A DNA stretch of 64,000 nucleotides from Terrisporobacter petrolearius (lineage in GTDB: Bacteria > Bacillota > Clostridia > Peptostreptococcales > Peptostreptococcaceae), in NCBI RefSeq assembly GCF_020748185.1, contig NZ_JAHZMO010000004.1, positions 1 to 64,000 of the forward strand, in the 5' to 3' direction. Position numbers and translations under genes: made by a program. How positions within the stretch are numbered: the first letter of the stretch is position 1; each line of letters starts with the position of its first letter. This document shows positions 51,619 to 59,770 of this stretch, one piece after another. Under the pieces are notes generated by a model. The model had not been told where the DNA came from and made no database searches. It saw nothing but the letters and a program-made list of their open reading frames with translations.

Positions 51619-52824
51619 ATGAATAACATATTGAGTACCTACAAAGGCCTACCGAGAGAAATCTACATATTATTTTTAGGGAAAATAGTTAATGCAATGG
51701 GGGCATTTGTTCAACCTTTAATGTCATTAATACTAACGCAAAAACTGGGAATGAGTGCAGGAGAAGCTGGTGAACTTGTTACTTTTATGGCAGTATGTCA
51801 AGTGCCATGTATTATAATGGGAGGAAAATTAACAGATACCATAGGAAGAAAAAAAGTAATAACTATATTTCAGATAATAGGCATTATAATGCTAATAATT
51901 TGTGGAATAATTCCACTATCAATAACAACAGCTAAATTTATGATACTGTCTTCTTGTTTTTATTCTATCTCAATGCCTGCCTATGATGCCTTAAATGCAG
52001 ATTTAACAAATGAAAGTAATAGAAAGAGTTCTTATTCATTACTATATATGGGTGTGAACATAGGATTTTCCATAGGATCCATGATTGGAGGGTTTTTGTA
52101 CAACAATTATTTGCCTTTGATTTTTATAGGTGATGCTGCCACAACTATAGTTGCCCTTTTATTAATTATATTTTATATAAAAGAACCAAATAAACAAAAG
52201 GAAGTTGTACTAGATTGTGAAGAAGAAGATTTACAAAGATCAACATTAAGTGTTATTCTAAAAAGGCCAATACTTTTTTTATTTCCATTAATGATGTTGT
52301 TATTTCAATTTGCATATAGCCAATGGGTATTTACACTACCTATTCAGTTAGGTGAATTGTTTAATGAAGGTGGAGCTAGGCTTTATGGTTTTTTGGGTGG
52401 ATTCAATGGTATTATAGTAATAACTTTTACACCTATATTAACTTATTTTACTAAAAAATACAGAACTTTGAATATTATGAGTGCAGGTGGAATGTTATAT
52501 GGATTGAGCTTTATTATATACGCCTTTGCATATTATAAAATATCTTTTTTTGTTTCCACATTGGCACTAACTATTGGTGAAGTTCTTATAGTAACAAATG
52601 CCCAAGCTTTTATTGCAAATAATACTCCTCCATCTCATAGGGGAAGGATAAGTTCAATTTTTCCCATGATATCAGGTACAGGGTATGCTATTGGTCCTAT
52701 GATAATGGGGGATGTAATAGATGCCTGTGGTATATTTGTGGCTTGGATGATAATTACGGCCGTTTGTGCAAGTGGTGCAGTGGGAATGATTTTGCTAAAG
52801 AATCTTAATAATGTAAATGATTAG
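51619..52824 (+). CDS. MFS transporter
   Basis: A 401-residue twelve-helix transporter of the major facilitator superfamily. Motif A between helices 2 and 3 is GGKLTDTIGRKKVI, and YDALNADLTNESNRKSSYSLLYMGVNIGFSIG matches the helix 4-5 region of the DHA1/YttB-like drug efflux group. The start is ATG 51619 behind GGGTGGTAAG. It is followed 36 bp later by a DedA gene and may be co-transcribed. Substrate unknown; a drug or small metabolite is typical. Confidence 0.88.
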   Translation: MNNILSTYKGLPREIYILFLGKIVNAMGAFVQPLMSLILTQKLGMSAGEAGELVTFMAVCQVPCIIMGGKLTDTIGRKKVITIFQIIGIIMLIICGIIPLSITTAKFMILSSCFYSISMPAYDALNADLTNESNRKSSYSLLYMGVNIGFSIGSMIGGFLYNNYLPLIFIGDAATTIVALLLIIFYIKEPNKQKEVVLDCEEEDLQRSTLSVILKRPILFLFPLMMLLFQFAYSQWVFTLPIQLGELFNEGGARLYGFLGGFNGIIVITFTPILTYFTKKYRTLNIMSAGGMLYGLSFIIYAFAYYKISFFVSTLALTIGEVLIVTNAQAFIANNTPPSHRGRISSIFPMISGTGYAIGPMIMGDVIDACGIFVAWMIITAVCASGAVGMILLKNLNNVND

Positions 52825-52860
52825 ATGAATTTGATGATATAAATTATAGGAGGGCGAGAT

Positions 52861-53460
52861 TTGGATTTTAGTATAGTAGCAGAAAATTTAATAGAAGATT
52901 ATGGATTGATAAGTATATTTTTAGTAGTTTTACTTGAATATGCAAATTTTCCACTGCCTAGTGAGGTTGTGTTACCATTTATAGGTATAATGGCAGCTAG
53001 CGGAAATATGAATTTTGCCCTAGCTCTTGTGGTTTCAGTTTTTGGGGGGATAGTTGGTAGTATTACAAACTATTTGCTAGGATTGTATTTTGGTAAACCT
53101 ATACTTAAATATATGACAAAGAAATATCCTAGAACACAACCTTCAATTAAGGCGTCCATGTGGTGGATGAACAAATATGGAAAAATGTCTGTTATGCTGG
53201 CAAGAATGGTACCTGTAGCAAGGACCATAATATCTATTCCTGCAGGTATAAATAAGATGAACATAAATATTTTTATACTGTATTCTACTATAGGTATAAG
53301 TTTGTGGAATACCATACTAATATCTTTAGGTTATGTACTTGGAGATAATCTAACTTTAATAACTAATATAGTTAAAGATTACTCACTAATAGTTGGCCTA
53401 TTGGTAGTTATTGCTATGATAATATTTTATATTAAAAAAAGAAAAAAGTTAAATCAGTAA
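52861..53460 (+). CDS. DedA family membrane protein
   Basis: A 199-residue protein of the DedA/SNARE-associated family, with about five hydrophobic segments. Typical features are ENLIEDYGLISIFLVVLLEYANFPLPSEVVLPF (the conserved E and PLPSE), GSITNYLLGLYFG and the ARMVPVARTIISIPAGI block. DedA proteins flip lipid carriers such as undecaprenyl phosphate or phosphatidylethanolamine. Start is TTG 52861 behind AGGAGGG. Terminator follows at 53500. Confidence 0.88.
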   Translation: MDFSIVAENLIEDYGLISIFLVVLLEYANFPLPSEVVLPFIGIMAASGNMNFALALVVSVFGGIVGSITNYLLGLYFGKPILKYMTKKYPRTQPSIKASMWWMNKYGKMSVMLARMVPVARTIISIPAGINKMNINIFILYSTIGISLWNTILISLGYVLGDNLTLITNIVKDYSLIVGLLVVIAMIIFYIKKRKKLNQ

Positions 53461-53499
53461 TGTGATACCTTTCCTTTAGTTATACATATAAAGAAAAAG

Positions 53500-53540
53500 A
53501 AAGACCTCTTAATATTTTATGAATATTGAGAGGTCTTTTA
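53500..53540. terminator. Bidirectional terminator
   Basis: AAAGACCTCT-TAATATT pairs with AATATTGAGAGGTCTTT, with T-runs on both sides; it lies between the DedA gene and the minus-strand ArsR gene. Confidence 0.85.
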
Positions 53541-53657
53541 TTTATTGATGGAAGAGATAACGCAGTAACGCTCATTATAAATGCTAAAAAAGTATATCCA
53601 ATTGTTATTGAATATACTTACATTTATTACATCAAAAAAATTGATTTGAAAACCCTT

Positions 53658-53930
53658 TTATAAAAATAATTTTTGAATTACCTCATAAGTTAAAACTCTT
53701 GATATACTATCTTTATTAACAGAATAATAATTCCATTTTCCCATGGAAGTTTTACTTATAAGATTTACGGAAAGTAACATTTTTAAGTGATATGAAAGTT
53801 TTGATTGAGATATATCAAACATATCTACTAGTTTGCAAACACACACACTTTCCTCAGAGTATAGTTTTTTTAGTATTTGTAATCTGATAGGATCAGATAA
53901 TGCTTTAAAGATTAATTCTAAATTTTCCAT
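53658..53930 (-). CDS. ArsR-family repressor (minus strand)
   Basis: A 90-residue ArsR/SmtB winged helix. The alpha-3 metal site is seen as ESVCVCKLVDMF, a CVC pair as in ArsR, and the recognition helix as SQSKLSYHLKMLLSVNLI. It lacks a C-terminal tail. It is divergent from the second ArsR (54126) and has no obvious target behind it, so its target is probably its own promoter (palindromes at 53958-53972 and 54017-54038) or a neighbouring promoter of the arsenic island. RBS GGAGGT before ATG 53930. Confidence 0.88.
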   Translation of the reverse strand: MENLELIFKALSDPIRLQILKKLYSEESVCVCKLVDMFDISQSKLSYHLKMLLSVNLISKTSMGKWNYYSVNKDSISRVLTYEVIQKLFL

Positions 53931-53957
53931 ATTAATACCTCCATTATTAATTATTAT

Positions 53958-54038
53958 ATCAAATTATTTGAAACTAATAAAAATATTTATTATTAATATG
54001 GACAAAATATAGTTATTAAATCAAAAAAAATTGATTTA
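53958..54038. promoter_or_regulatory. ArsR-type palindromes in the divergent arsR region
   Basis: ATCAAAT-T-ATTTGAA (53958-53972) and TAAATCAA-N6-TTGATTTA (54017-54038) are inverted repeats with the ATCAA...TTGAT half sites typical of ArsR operators. A third, ATCAA-N5-TTGAT, is at 53631-53645 behind the minus-strand gene. Confidence 0.55.
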
Positions 54039-54077
54039 TTTTGCAAAAATCAGTTTACAAAGCTTTACTTATAACAT

Positions 54078-54109
54078 ATCATATGAGTATAAGTGAATAT
54101 GATTATATA
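54078..54109 (+). promoter_or_regulatory. Operator/promoter of the arsR-arsM transcript
   Basis: ATCATAT (54078-54084) and ATATGAT (54097-54103) form an inverted repeat, and the segment 54094-54109 (TGAATATGATTATATA) is identical to 56144-56159 in front of the acr3 gene. It lies 17 bases before the GTG start of arsR. Confidence 0.6.
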
Positions 54110-54125
54110 CAAATGAGGTGACATA

Positions 54126-54497
54126 GTGGAATTAATACAAATGTTAAAAGCTCTTGGTGATGATACAAGGCTGAGAATAATAAATATTCTAAGTCATGGT
54201 GACTTATGTGTTTGTGAAATAGAAGTAGTTTTAGGAATTTCCCAATCAAATGCGTCTAGGCATTTGAATAAATTGATGAATGCCAAGTTAGTTACTTATT
54301 ACAAAGAAGCAAAATATGTTTATTACAAAATAAATGAAGAAACAATTAATGAGCACAACTTTCTAAAAGAGATTATTGAAAAGGAATTATGCAATATAGA
54401 TAATCTAAATAATGATTATGAAAATCTTAAAAAATTTAAAAATGATGGAATGTGCTGTGAATCCATAGAGAAATATAAAAAAATTAAGACAACATAA
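54126..54497 (+). CDS. arsR: ArsR-family arsenic-responsive repressor
   Basis: A 123-residue ArsR repressor. Alpha-3 has the As(III) site HGDLCVCEIEVV, followed by GISQSNASRHLNKLM as the recognition helix and a wing YYKEAKYVYYKI. Its longer C-terminal tail contains an extra vicinal pair (GMCCES) that could be a third thiolate source. It starts at GTG 54126 behind GAGGTGA and heads the unit 54126-56062 with a metallophosphoesterase and ArsM. As(III) binding should release it from the operators here and before acr3. Confidence 0.88.
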   Translation: MELIQMLKALGDDTRLRIINILSHGDLCVCEIEVVLGISQSNASRHLNKLMNAKLVTYYKEAKYVYYKINEETINEHNFLKEIIEKELCNIDNLNNDYENLKKFKNDGMCCESIEKYKKIKTT

Positions 54498-54514
54498 GAT
54501 AAGGAGAATAATCA

Positions 54515-55258
54515 ATGAAAATAGGAGTTATATCAGATATACACAGTAATATTTATGCCCTGGATGCAGTATTAGAAGACATAGAAAAAAGAAATGTGGA
54601 TTTGATTATATGTACAGGAGATTTAGTAGGTTATGCAACTAGACCAAACGAAGTTATAAATACCATAAGAAAAAATAGAGTTCTAACAATAATGGGTAAC
54701 TATGATGACGCCATAGGAAATTATAGACTGGTTTGTGGGTGCGATTACCCAGATCCTAAAGACGCACAAAAAGCCAGTGCATCTATGAGTTTTACTTTAC
54801 AAGAAACTAGTGATGAAAACAAAGCTTATTTGAGAAACTTGCCAAAGGAATTAGTGCTTACTTTTAACAACAAAACTATAAGGTTTGTTCATGGAAGTAC
54901 TAGGCTAATTAATGAATATTTAAAAGAAAACTCCAAAGAAGCAGAGGAAGTAATGGGTGAAATAAAAGAAGATATTTTAGTCTGTGGCCACACTCATATA
55001 CCTTATTTTAAGCAATATGGACAAAAACTACTGATCAACGCAGGTAGTGTGGGAAAGCCCAAAACTAATAAATCTGATGCCAATTATGTAATAATAGATA
55101 TTCAAAATGATGATGAAATAAGTAAAACACCTTTTACAATTAATGTTGAAATAGTAGAAATAAGTTATGATTATGAAACAATAGCTAAAGAAATTGAAGA
55201 AAATGAAATATTACCAAATAGCTTTGCAGATCTTTTAAGAAAAGGCAGTGCAAAATAA
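54515..55258 (+). CDS. Calcineurin-like metallophosphoesterase (YfcE-type)
   Basis: A 247-residue phosphoesterase. The five metal-binding blocks are complete: GVISDIHSNIYAL (D-x-H), ICTGDLVGY (G-D), MGNYDD (G-N-x-D, with the usual H replaced by Y-D), VHGSTR and CGHTHIPYF (G-H-x-H). Such enzymes hydrolyse phosphodiesters or phosphomonoesters. It is embedded between arsR and arsM, 17 bp and 45 bp away, so it is probably co-expressed with arsenic resistance. A link with arsenylated sugars or nucleotides is possible, but it is inference only. Confidence 0.87.
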   Translation: MKIGVISDIHSNIYALDAVLEDIEKRNVDLIICTGDLVGYATRPNEVINTIRKNRVLTIMGNYDDAIGNYRLVCGCDYPDPKDAQKASASMSFTLQETSDENKAYLRNLPKELVLTFNNKTIRFVHGSTRLINEYLKENSKEAEEVMGEIKEDILVCGHTHIPYFKQYGQKLLINAGSVGKPKTNKSDANYVIIDIQNDDEISKTPFTINVEIVEISYDYETIAKEIEENEILPNSFADLLRKGSAK

Positions 55259-55303
55259 AGTTCTTATTTAATTATGAAATTTAATATAGGAGGTATATAT
55301 ATA

Positions 55304-56062
55304 ATGAATGATTTTAATAAAGATGATATTAGAAATACTGTAAGAGACAGCTATAAAAAAATAGTAACTAAAGAGTCAAAACTTGGATGTTGTGGAGAAG
55401 ATATTTCAAAGAGTATTGGATATTCAGAGGAAGAACTAGATGTTGTTCCAGAAAATTCTAACCTAGGGCTTGGCTGTGGAAATCCTCACCTTATAGGAAA
55501 TATAAAAGAAGGAGAAACTGTTCTAGACTTAGGTAGTGGAGCAGGATTTGATTGTTTTCTTTCATCAAAAAAGGTAGGGGAAAATGGATTTGTTATTGGT
55601 GTGGATATGACACCAGAAATGTTAACACAAGCAAGAAAAAATGCAATAGATAATAATTATACTAATGTGGATTTTAGACTGGGTGAAATAGAGAATTTAC
55701 CTGTTGCTGACAACACTGTAGATATAATTATATCAAACTGTGTAATAAATTTATCTCCAAATAAACAAAGAGTATACGATGAAGCTTATCGTGTATTAAA
55801 ACCTGGTGGAAGGATGTCTATATCAGATATAGTGCTTATGAAAGAGCTAACTTGTGAAATGAAACAAGATGAAAAGCTGTACTGTGGCTGAGTTACTGGT
55901 GCTTCTTCAGTTGAAGAGTTGGAAAATTATTTAGAAAAATCAGGATTTAAAAATATAAATATAGATGTAAAACCTGTGTCCAAAGAATATGAAGCTAAGT
56001 GGGGACATAATTTAAAGGTAGGCGAGTATATTATGTCAGCCTCTGTTAGAGCTACCAAATAA
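55304..56062 (+). CDS. arsM: Arsenite methyltransferase, probable selenoprotein (Sec at TGA 55889)
   Basis: A 252-residue ArsM if TGA 55889-55891 is read as selenocysteine. SAM motif I is VLDLGSGAGFDC. The thiolate sites align with algal ArsM Cys44, 72, 174 and 224: C29/C30, C58 (GLGCGNP), C146 (SNCVINL) and position 196, the TGA, in LYCG-U-VTGAS. The 146 to 196 spacing equals 174 to 224. After TGA the same frame continues for 56 codons with clear ArsM C-terminal sequence to a TAA. A hairpin with SECIS geometry follows. The TGA-terminated form (196 codons) would lack the fourth thiol. GGAGGT precedes ATG 55304. Adds methyl groups to As(III). Confidence 0.88.
55903..55918 (+). promoter_or_regulatory. 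Candidate bacterial SECIS hairpin of arsM
   Basis: TTCTTC (55903-55908) pairs with GAAGAG (55913-55918; one U-G) around the loop AGTT. The loop begins 17 nt after the TGA and has a G at its second position, as expected for a bSECIS (loop 16-37 nt away, G among the first two loop bases, stem of at least 4 bp). Confidence 0.6.
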
Positions 56063-56133
56063 ATTATAAGATTATATATTAACTAAGGATAAAGGAACTT
56101 ACTTTGTTCTTAGTATAATTTCAATAAAACATA

Positions 56134-56159
56134 TTCATATATTTGAATATGATTATATA
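56134..56159 (+). promoter_or_regulatory. Operator/promoter of the acr3-arsD-arsA transcript
   Basis: TCATAT-N6-ATATGA is a perfect palindrome, overlapping the TGAATATGATTATATA segment that is identical to the one at 54094-54109. It lies 17 bases before ATG 56176. Confidence 0.6.
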
Positions 56160-56175
56160 AATAAGGAGGAAAATT

Positions 56176-57243
56176 ATGAGTAATAAAAATGTTAATGAAA
56201 AAAACTATAAAGAAGGAGGAATGGGCTTATTTGAAAAGTACCTAACAATTTGGGTAGCACTATGTATAGTAGTAGGAGTTCTAATTGGTGTATATTTACC
56301 ACAAATTCCACAAACTTTAGATAAGTTTACTTATGCCCAAGTATCCATACCTGTAGCAATATTAATTTGGTTGATGATTTATCCTATGATGCTAAAAATA
56401 GATTTTTCAGCCATAAAAGGTGCAGCAAAACAAAAGAAAGGTCTAATTGTAACTTGTGGAACTAACTGGTTAATCAAACCTTTTACCATGTATGCAATAG
56501 CTTATTTCTTTTTAATAATAGTATTTAAAAATATAATTCCAGCTGATTTGGCAAAAGAATATTTGGCAGGAGCAGTACTACTTGGTGCAGCCCCTTGTAC
56601 AGCGATGGTATTTGTATGGAGTCATTTAACAAAAGGAAATCCTGCATATACATTAGTTCAAGTAGCCGCTAATGATCTTATTTTATTAATAGCTTTTGCT
56701 CCAATTGTGGCATTTTTACTTGGCGTAACTAATGTAGCTGTTCCAATGGATACATTATTACTATCAGTTGTATTATTTGTAATAATACCATTTGTTGCAG
56801 GATATTTTTCTAGAACTATGATAATAAAGAAAAAAGGATTAGATTATTTTGAAAATGTATTTTTATCCAAGCTTAATGGTATAACAGTAGTGGGATTATT
56901 GTTAACATTAGTGATATTATTTGCTTTCCAAGGACAAAAAATAATAGATAACCCAGTTCACATAGCATTAATTGCCATACCTCTTACAATACAAACATTC
57001 TTTATATTCTTCTTAGCATATGGATGGTGTAAGGTATGGAAGTTACCACATAATGTAGCAGCTCCAGCTGGTATGATTGGTGCTAGTAATTTCTTTGAAC
57101 TGGCAGTTGCAGTGGCTATTAGTTTATTTGGACTTAACTCAGGAGCAGCACTTGCTACTGTTGTTGGAGTACTTGTTGAAGTTCCTGTAATGCTTGCACT
57201 AGTTGCAATAGCTAATAAAACTAAGCATTGGTTTATAAAATAA
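56176..57243 (+). CDS. arsB: ACR3-family arsenite efflux transporter
   Basis: A 355-residue ten-helix transporter of the Acr3 branch (BASS superfamily). Diagnostic segments are the catalytic cysteine in GAAPCTAMVFVWSHLTKGNP, MIYPMMLKIDF, and the end GASNFFELAVAVAISLFG with the conserved glutamate. It exports As(OH)3 or As(OH)2O- using the proton gradient and can be powered further by ArsA. AAGGAGG precedes ATG 56176, with an ArsR-type operator upstream. It begins the second arsenic transcript and is followed 41 bp later by arsD. Confidence 0.94.
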   Translation: MSNKNVNEKNYKEGGMGLFEKYLTIWVALCIVVGVLIGVYLPQIPQTLDKFTYAQVSIPVAILIWLMIYPMMLKIDFSAIKGAAKQKKGLIVTCGTNWLIKPFTMYAIAYFFLIIVFKNIIPADLAKEYLAGAVLLGAAPCTAMVFVWSHLTKGNPAYTLVQVAANDLILLIAFAPIVAFLLGVTNVAVPMDTLLLSVVLFVIIPFVAGYFSRTMIIKKKGLDYFENVFLSKLNGITVVGLLLTLVILFAFQGQKIIDNPVHIALIAIPLTIQTFFIFFLAYGWCKVWKLPHNVAAPAGMIGASNFFELAVAVAISLFGLNSGAALATVVGVLVEVPVMLALVAIANKTKHWFIK

Positions 57244-57284
57244 AATTTATGGATTGAATAAATATAAAAATAGGAGTGATTAAA

Positions 57285-57593
57285 ATGAAATTAGAAATAT
57301 TTGAACCTACTATGTGTTGTTCTACAGGGATCTGTGGTCCTAGTGTAGATAAAAAATTAGTTAAAATAAGCGAAGATATAGAAACTTTAAAAAAAGAATT
57401 TGAAGGAATAATTATTGAAAGATATCAACCACAAACTCATGCTATGAAATTTATGGCTAATATGGAAGTAGGAAAGCTTGTAAGAGAAAATAGTCAAAAA
57501 ATACTTCCAATAACAGTATTAGATGGAAAAGTAATAAAAAGTGGATCATATCCAACATTAGAAGAATTAAAATCAAATTTAAGAGGTGAGTAG
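57285..57593 (+). CDS. arsD: ArsD arsenic metallochaperone
   Basis: A 102-residue thioredoxin-like chaperone. MCCSTGIC gives Cys11, Cys12 and Cys17, equivalent to the essential Cys12-13-18 triad of ArsD. The later vicinal pairs of the plasmid R773 protein are absent, as in many chromosomal ArsDs. It hands As(III) to ArsA, encoded immediately downstream with a short overlap of signals. The start is ATG 57285 behind AGGAGTGA. Confidence 0.94.
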   Translation: MKLEIFEPTMCCSTGICGPSVDKKLVKISEDIETLKKEFEGIIIERYQPQTHAMKFMANMEVGKLVRENSQKILPITVLDGKVIKSGSYPTLEELKSNLRGE

Positions 57594-57594
57594 A

Positions 57595-59415
57595 TTGACA
57601 CAGTTTTTATTTTTCTCAGGAAAAGGTGGAGTTGGAAAAACTTCAATGGCTTGTACAACAGGAGTATACAATGCAGATAAAGGATTAAAAACTTTAATAG
57701 TGACAACAGATCCAGCGGCTAATTTATCAGATGTTTTTGAACAAAAAATAGGTCATAAAATAACTAAAATAAATAATATAGAAAATCTTTATGCTATGGA
57801 AATAGATCCAGATGAAGCAACCAATGAGTATAAAGAAAATTTGTTAGCTCCTATGAGAGAGATATTTGATGAAGAAATGATAAAGATAGCAGATGAACAA
57901 CTAAGTGGACCATGTACAGAGGAAATGGCTTCATTTGATAGATTTATTGATTTTATGGAGATAGATGAATATGACGTTATAATATTTGATACAGCTCCAA
58001 CAGGTCATACAATAAGACTTCTTGAACTTCCTATAGATTGGTCTAAACATATAGAAGAAAGTGCACAAGGAAGTGGGCAAACTTGTATGGGTCCAGTATC
58101 TATGATCCAAGATAGCAAAGATAAATTCGATAGAGCTATAGCTAAGCTTAGAGATACTTGTCAAACTGATTTTATATTTGTTATGCAACCTGAACAAACT
58201 TCATTAGACGAAACTCTAAGAGCATCAAATGAAATAAAAGAACTTGGAATATCAACAACAAAGGTTATAATAAATGGATTTATACCACAAGATGAAGCAA
58301 TAACTCCATTTTTTAAATCAAGATATGAAATGCAACAAAGCTATTTAGAAAAAGCAAAAAAAATATTTAAAGACTTGCCTATAGATACTATGGAGTTATT
58401 TGATAGTGAACTTAAAGGTGTAGATAGATTTAGAGTAAGTGCATCTATATTATTTGATGGCAAGAAACCTAAAAAAACTATTAAAATAGAATATAAAAAT
58501 ATAGATGATATAAAAATACAAAAAAATGAAAATGCTAAATCTCTTATACTACCTAAAAAAGGTTCTATAAGAAATGTGTTCTTCTCAGGCAAAGGTGGAG
58601 TTGGAAAAACTGTGATGGCTTGTATTACGGCTGTTAAATCTGCTAATGAAGGATTTAGAACTTTACTTCTTACAACCGATCCAGCCGCTCATATAGGCAA
58701 AGTTTTAGATAAACCAATAGAGGATAGTCCAGCACCAATAGATGGATGCCCTAATTTATATGCAGCTAAAATTGATCCTAAAGTAGCTTTTGAAGAGTAT
58801 AAAGAAATGGTTTTAAAAGATGCTAAATCTAAGTTTAGCGGACCTACTATAGCTACTATGGAAGAAGAATTAAATTCTCCATGTACAGAAGAGATGGCAG
58901 CTTTTCAAAAGTTTATATCATATGCTTCAGAAGAAGAATATGATGTTATAGTATTTGATACAGCTCCAACAGGGCATACATTAAGGCTTTTAGAACTGCC
59001 TATGGATTGGTCAAAACAAATTCAAATGAAAGCTGGGGTTACTGCTGAAATTAGTGAAGAAGATAAAAAACAAAAAGAAAAGTTTGATAGAGTTATAGCT
59101 ACTATGAAGGATCAAGAAAAAACTACTTTTAGTTTTGTTATGTATCCTGAAAAAACCCCTATAATAGAGGCTTATAGAGCTAGTGAAGAACTTAAAACCG
59201 TTGGTATTGAAACGCAAATGGTTATAGCTAATCTTATAATACCAGAAGAACAAGCAACTTCACCATTCTTTAGAAATAGACGAAATATGCAAGAGAAATA
59301 TCTACAAGAAATAAAAAATGACTTTGCAAATTCTGAAGTTGTTAGAGTTCCTATGTATGATAAAGAAATCAAAGGTATAGATATGTTAACAAAGATAGGA
59401 AATAGCATATTCTAA
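57595..59415 (+). CDS. arsA: ArsA arsenical pump-driving ATPase (two-domain)
   Basis: A 606-residue ATPase built as a tandem A1-A2. Each half has a deviant Walker A, FSGKGGVGKTS at about residues 5-16 and FSGKGGVGKTV at about 335, and a DTAPTGHT signal-transduction loop (DTAPTGHTIRLLELP and DTAPTGHTLRLLELP). Metal-site cysteines are in CTEEMASF and CTEEMAAF of the two halves, equivalent to C113 and C422 type residues. It binds As(III) delivered by ArsD and energises the Acr3 pump. TTG 57595 is the likely start: AGAGGTGAG lies 4-5 bases before it and overlaps the alternative GTG 57586. Confidence 0.94.
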   Translation: MTQFLFFSGKGGVGKTSMACTTGVYNADKGLKTLIVTTDPAANLSDVFEQKIGHKITKINNIENLYAMEIDPDEATNEYKENLLAPMREIFDEEMIKIADEQLSGPCTEEMASFDRFIDFMEIDEYDVIIFDTAPTGHTIRLLELPIDWSKHIEESAQGSGQTCMGPVSMIQDSKDKFDRAIAKLRDTCQTDFIFVMQPEQTSLDETLRASNEIKELGISTTKVIINGFIPQDEAITPFFKSRYEMQQSYLEKAKKIFKDLPIDTMELFDSELKGVDRFRVSASILFDGKKPKKTIKIEYKNIDDIKIQKNENAKSLILPKKGSIRNVFFSGKGGVGKTVMACITAVKSANEGFRTLLLTTDPAAHIGKVLDKPIEDSPAPIDGCPNLYAAKIDPKVAFEEYKEMVLKDAKSKFSGPTIATMEEELNSPCTEEMAAFQKFISYASEEEYDVIVFDTAPTGHTLRLLELPMDWSKQIQMKAGVTAEISEEDKKQKEKFDRVIATMKDQEKTTFSFVMYPEKTPIIEAYRASEELKTVGIETQMVIANLIIPEEQATSPFFRNRRNMQEKYLQEIKNDFANSEVVRVPMYDKEIKGIDMLTKIGNSIF

Positions 59416-59428
59416 AATTATATGTAGA

Positions 59429-59509
59429 GTTGTAGGTGTGTTAGTGGAAGTTCCTGTAATGCTTTGTCTTGTATGGATAGGTAATAAAACTAGAAAGCAT
59501 TTTTCTTAA
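59429..59509 (+). pseudogene. 3' remnant of a second acr3 gene
   Basis: The frame reads VVGVLVEVPVMLCLVWIGNKTRKHFS and then stops. It matches the last residues of the Acr3 protein at 56176 (VVGVLVEVPVMLALVAIANKTKHWF) with several changes, and the nucleotide sequence is clearly related. There is no start codon or ribosome binding site. It is the tail of a related but different acr3 copy whose body has been lost. Confidence 0.8.
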
Positions 59510-59530
59510 TAAAAATTCATATAAATTATG

Positions 59531-59570
59531 AAAAAAGGTGAGTATCTAATTAAGGATACCCACCTTTTTT
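59531..59570 (+). terminator. Terminator of the arsenic operon
   Basis: AAAAAAGGTGAGTATC pairs with GATACCCACCTTTTTT (one mismatch) around TAATTAAG, and the T-run is part of the second arm. Confidence 0.88.
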
Positions 59571-59770
59571 ATGTATTACTCATATGATGATTAAAACAAA
59601 CCTTGGAGAAATAATTAATTTTTACTAAAAAAATATTATAAATCCTAGTTTAATTACAATAAGAAATCTTAAGATAAGTTTATTTATATTTAATGTATAA
59701 TAAAAGTGAGAACATAATCCAAAATTTGGTAGTTGGAAAGCTGGAATATATATATATCTGGAGGTATTCT

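Noticed and set aside
55304-55891. arsM as a 196-codon truncated gene or pseudogene
   Set aside because: The frame continues uninterrupted after the TGA with ArsM-like sequence to a TAA, the TGA is at an expected thiol position, and a SECIS-like hairpin follows.
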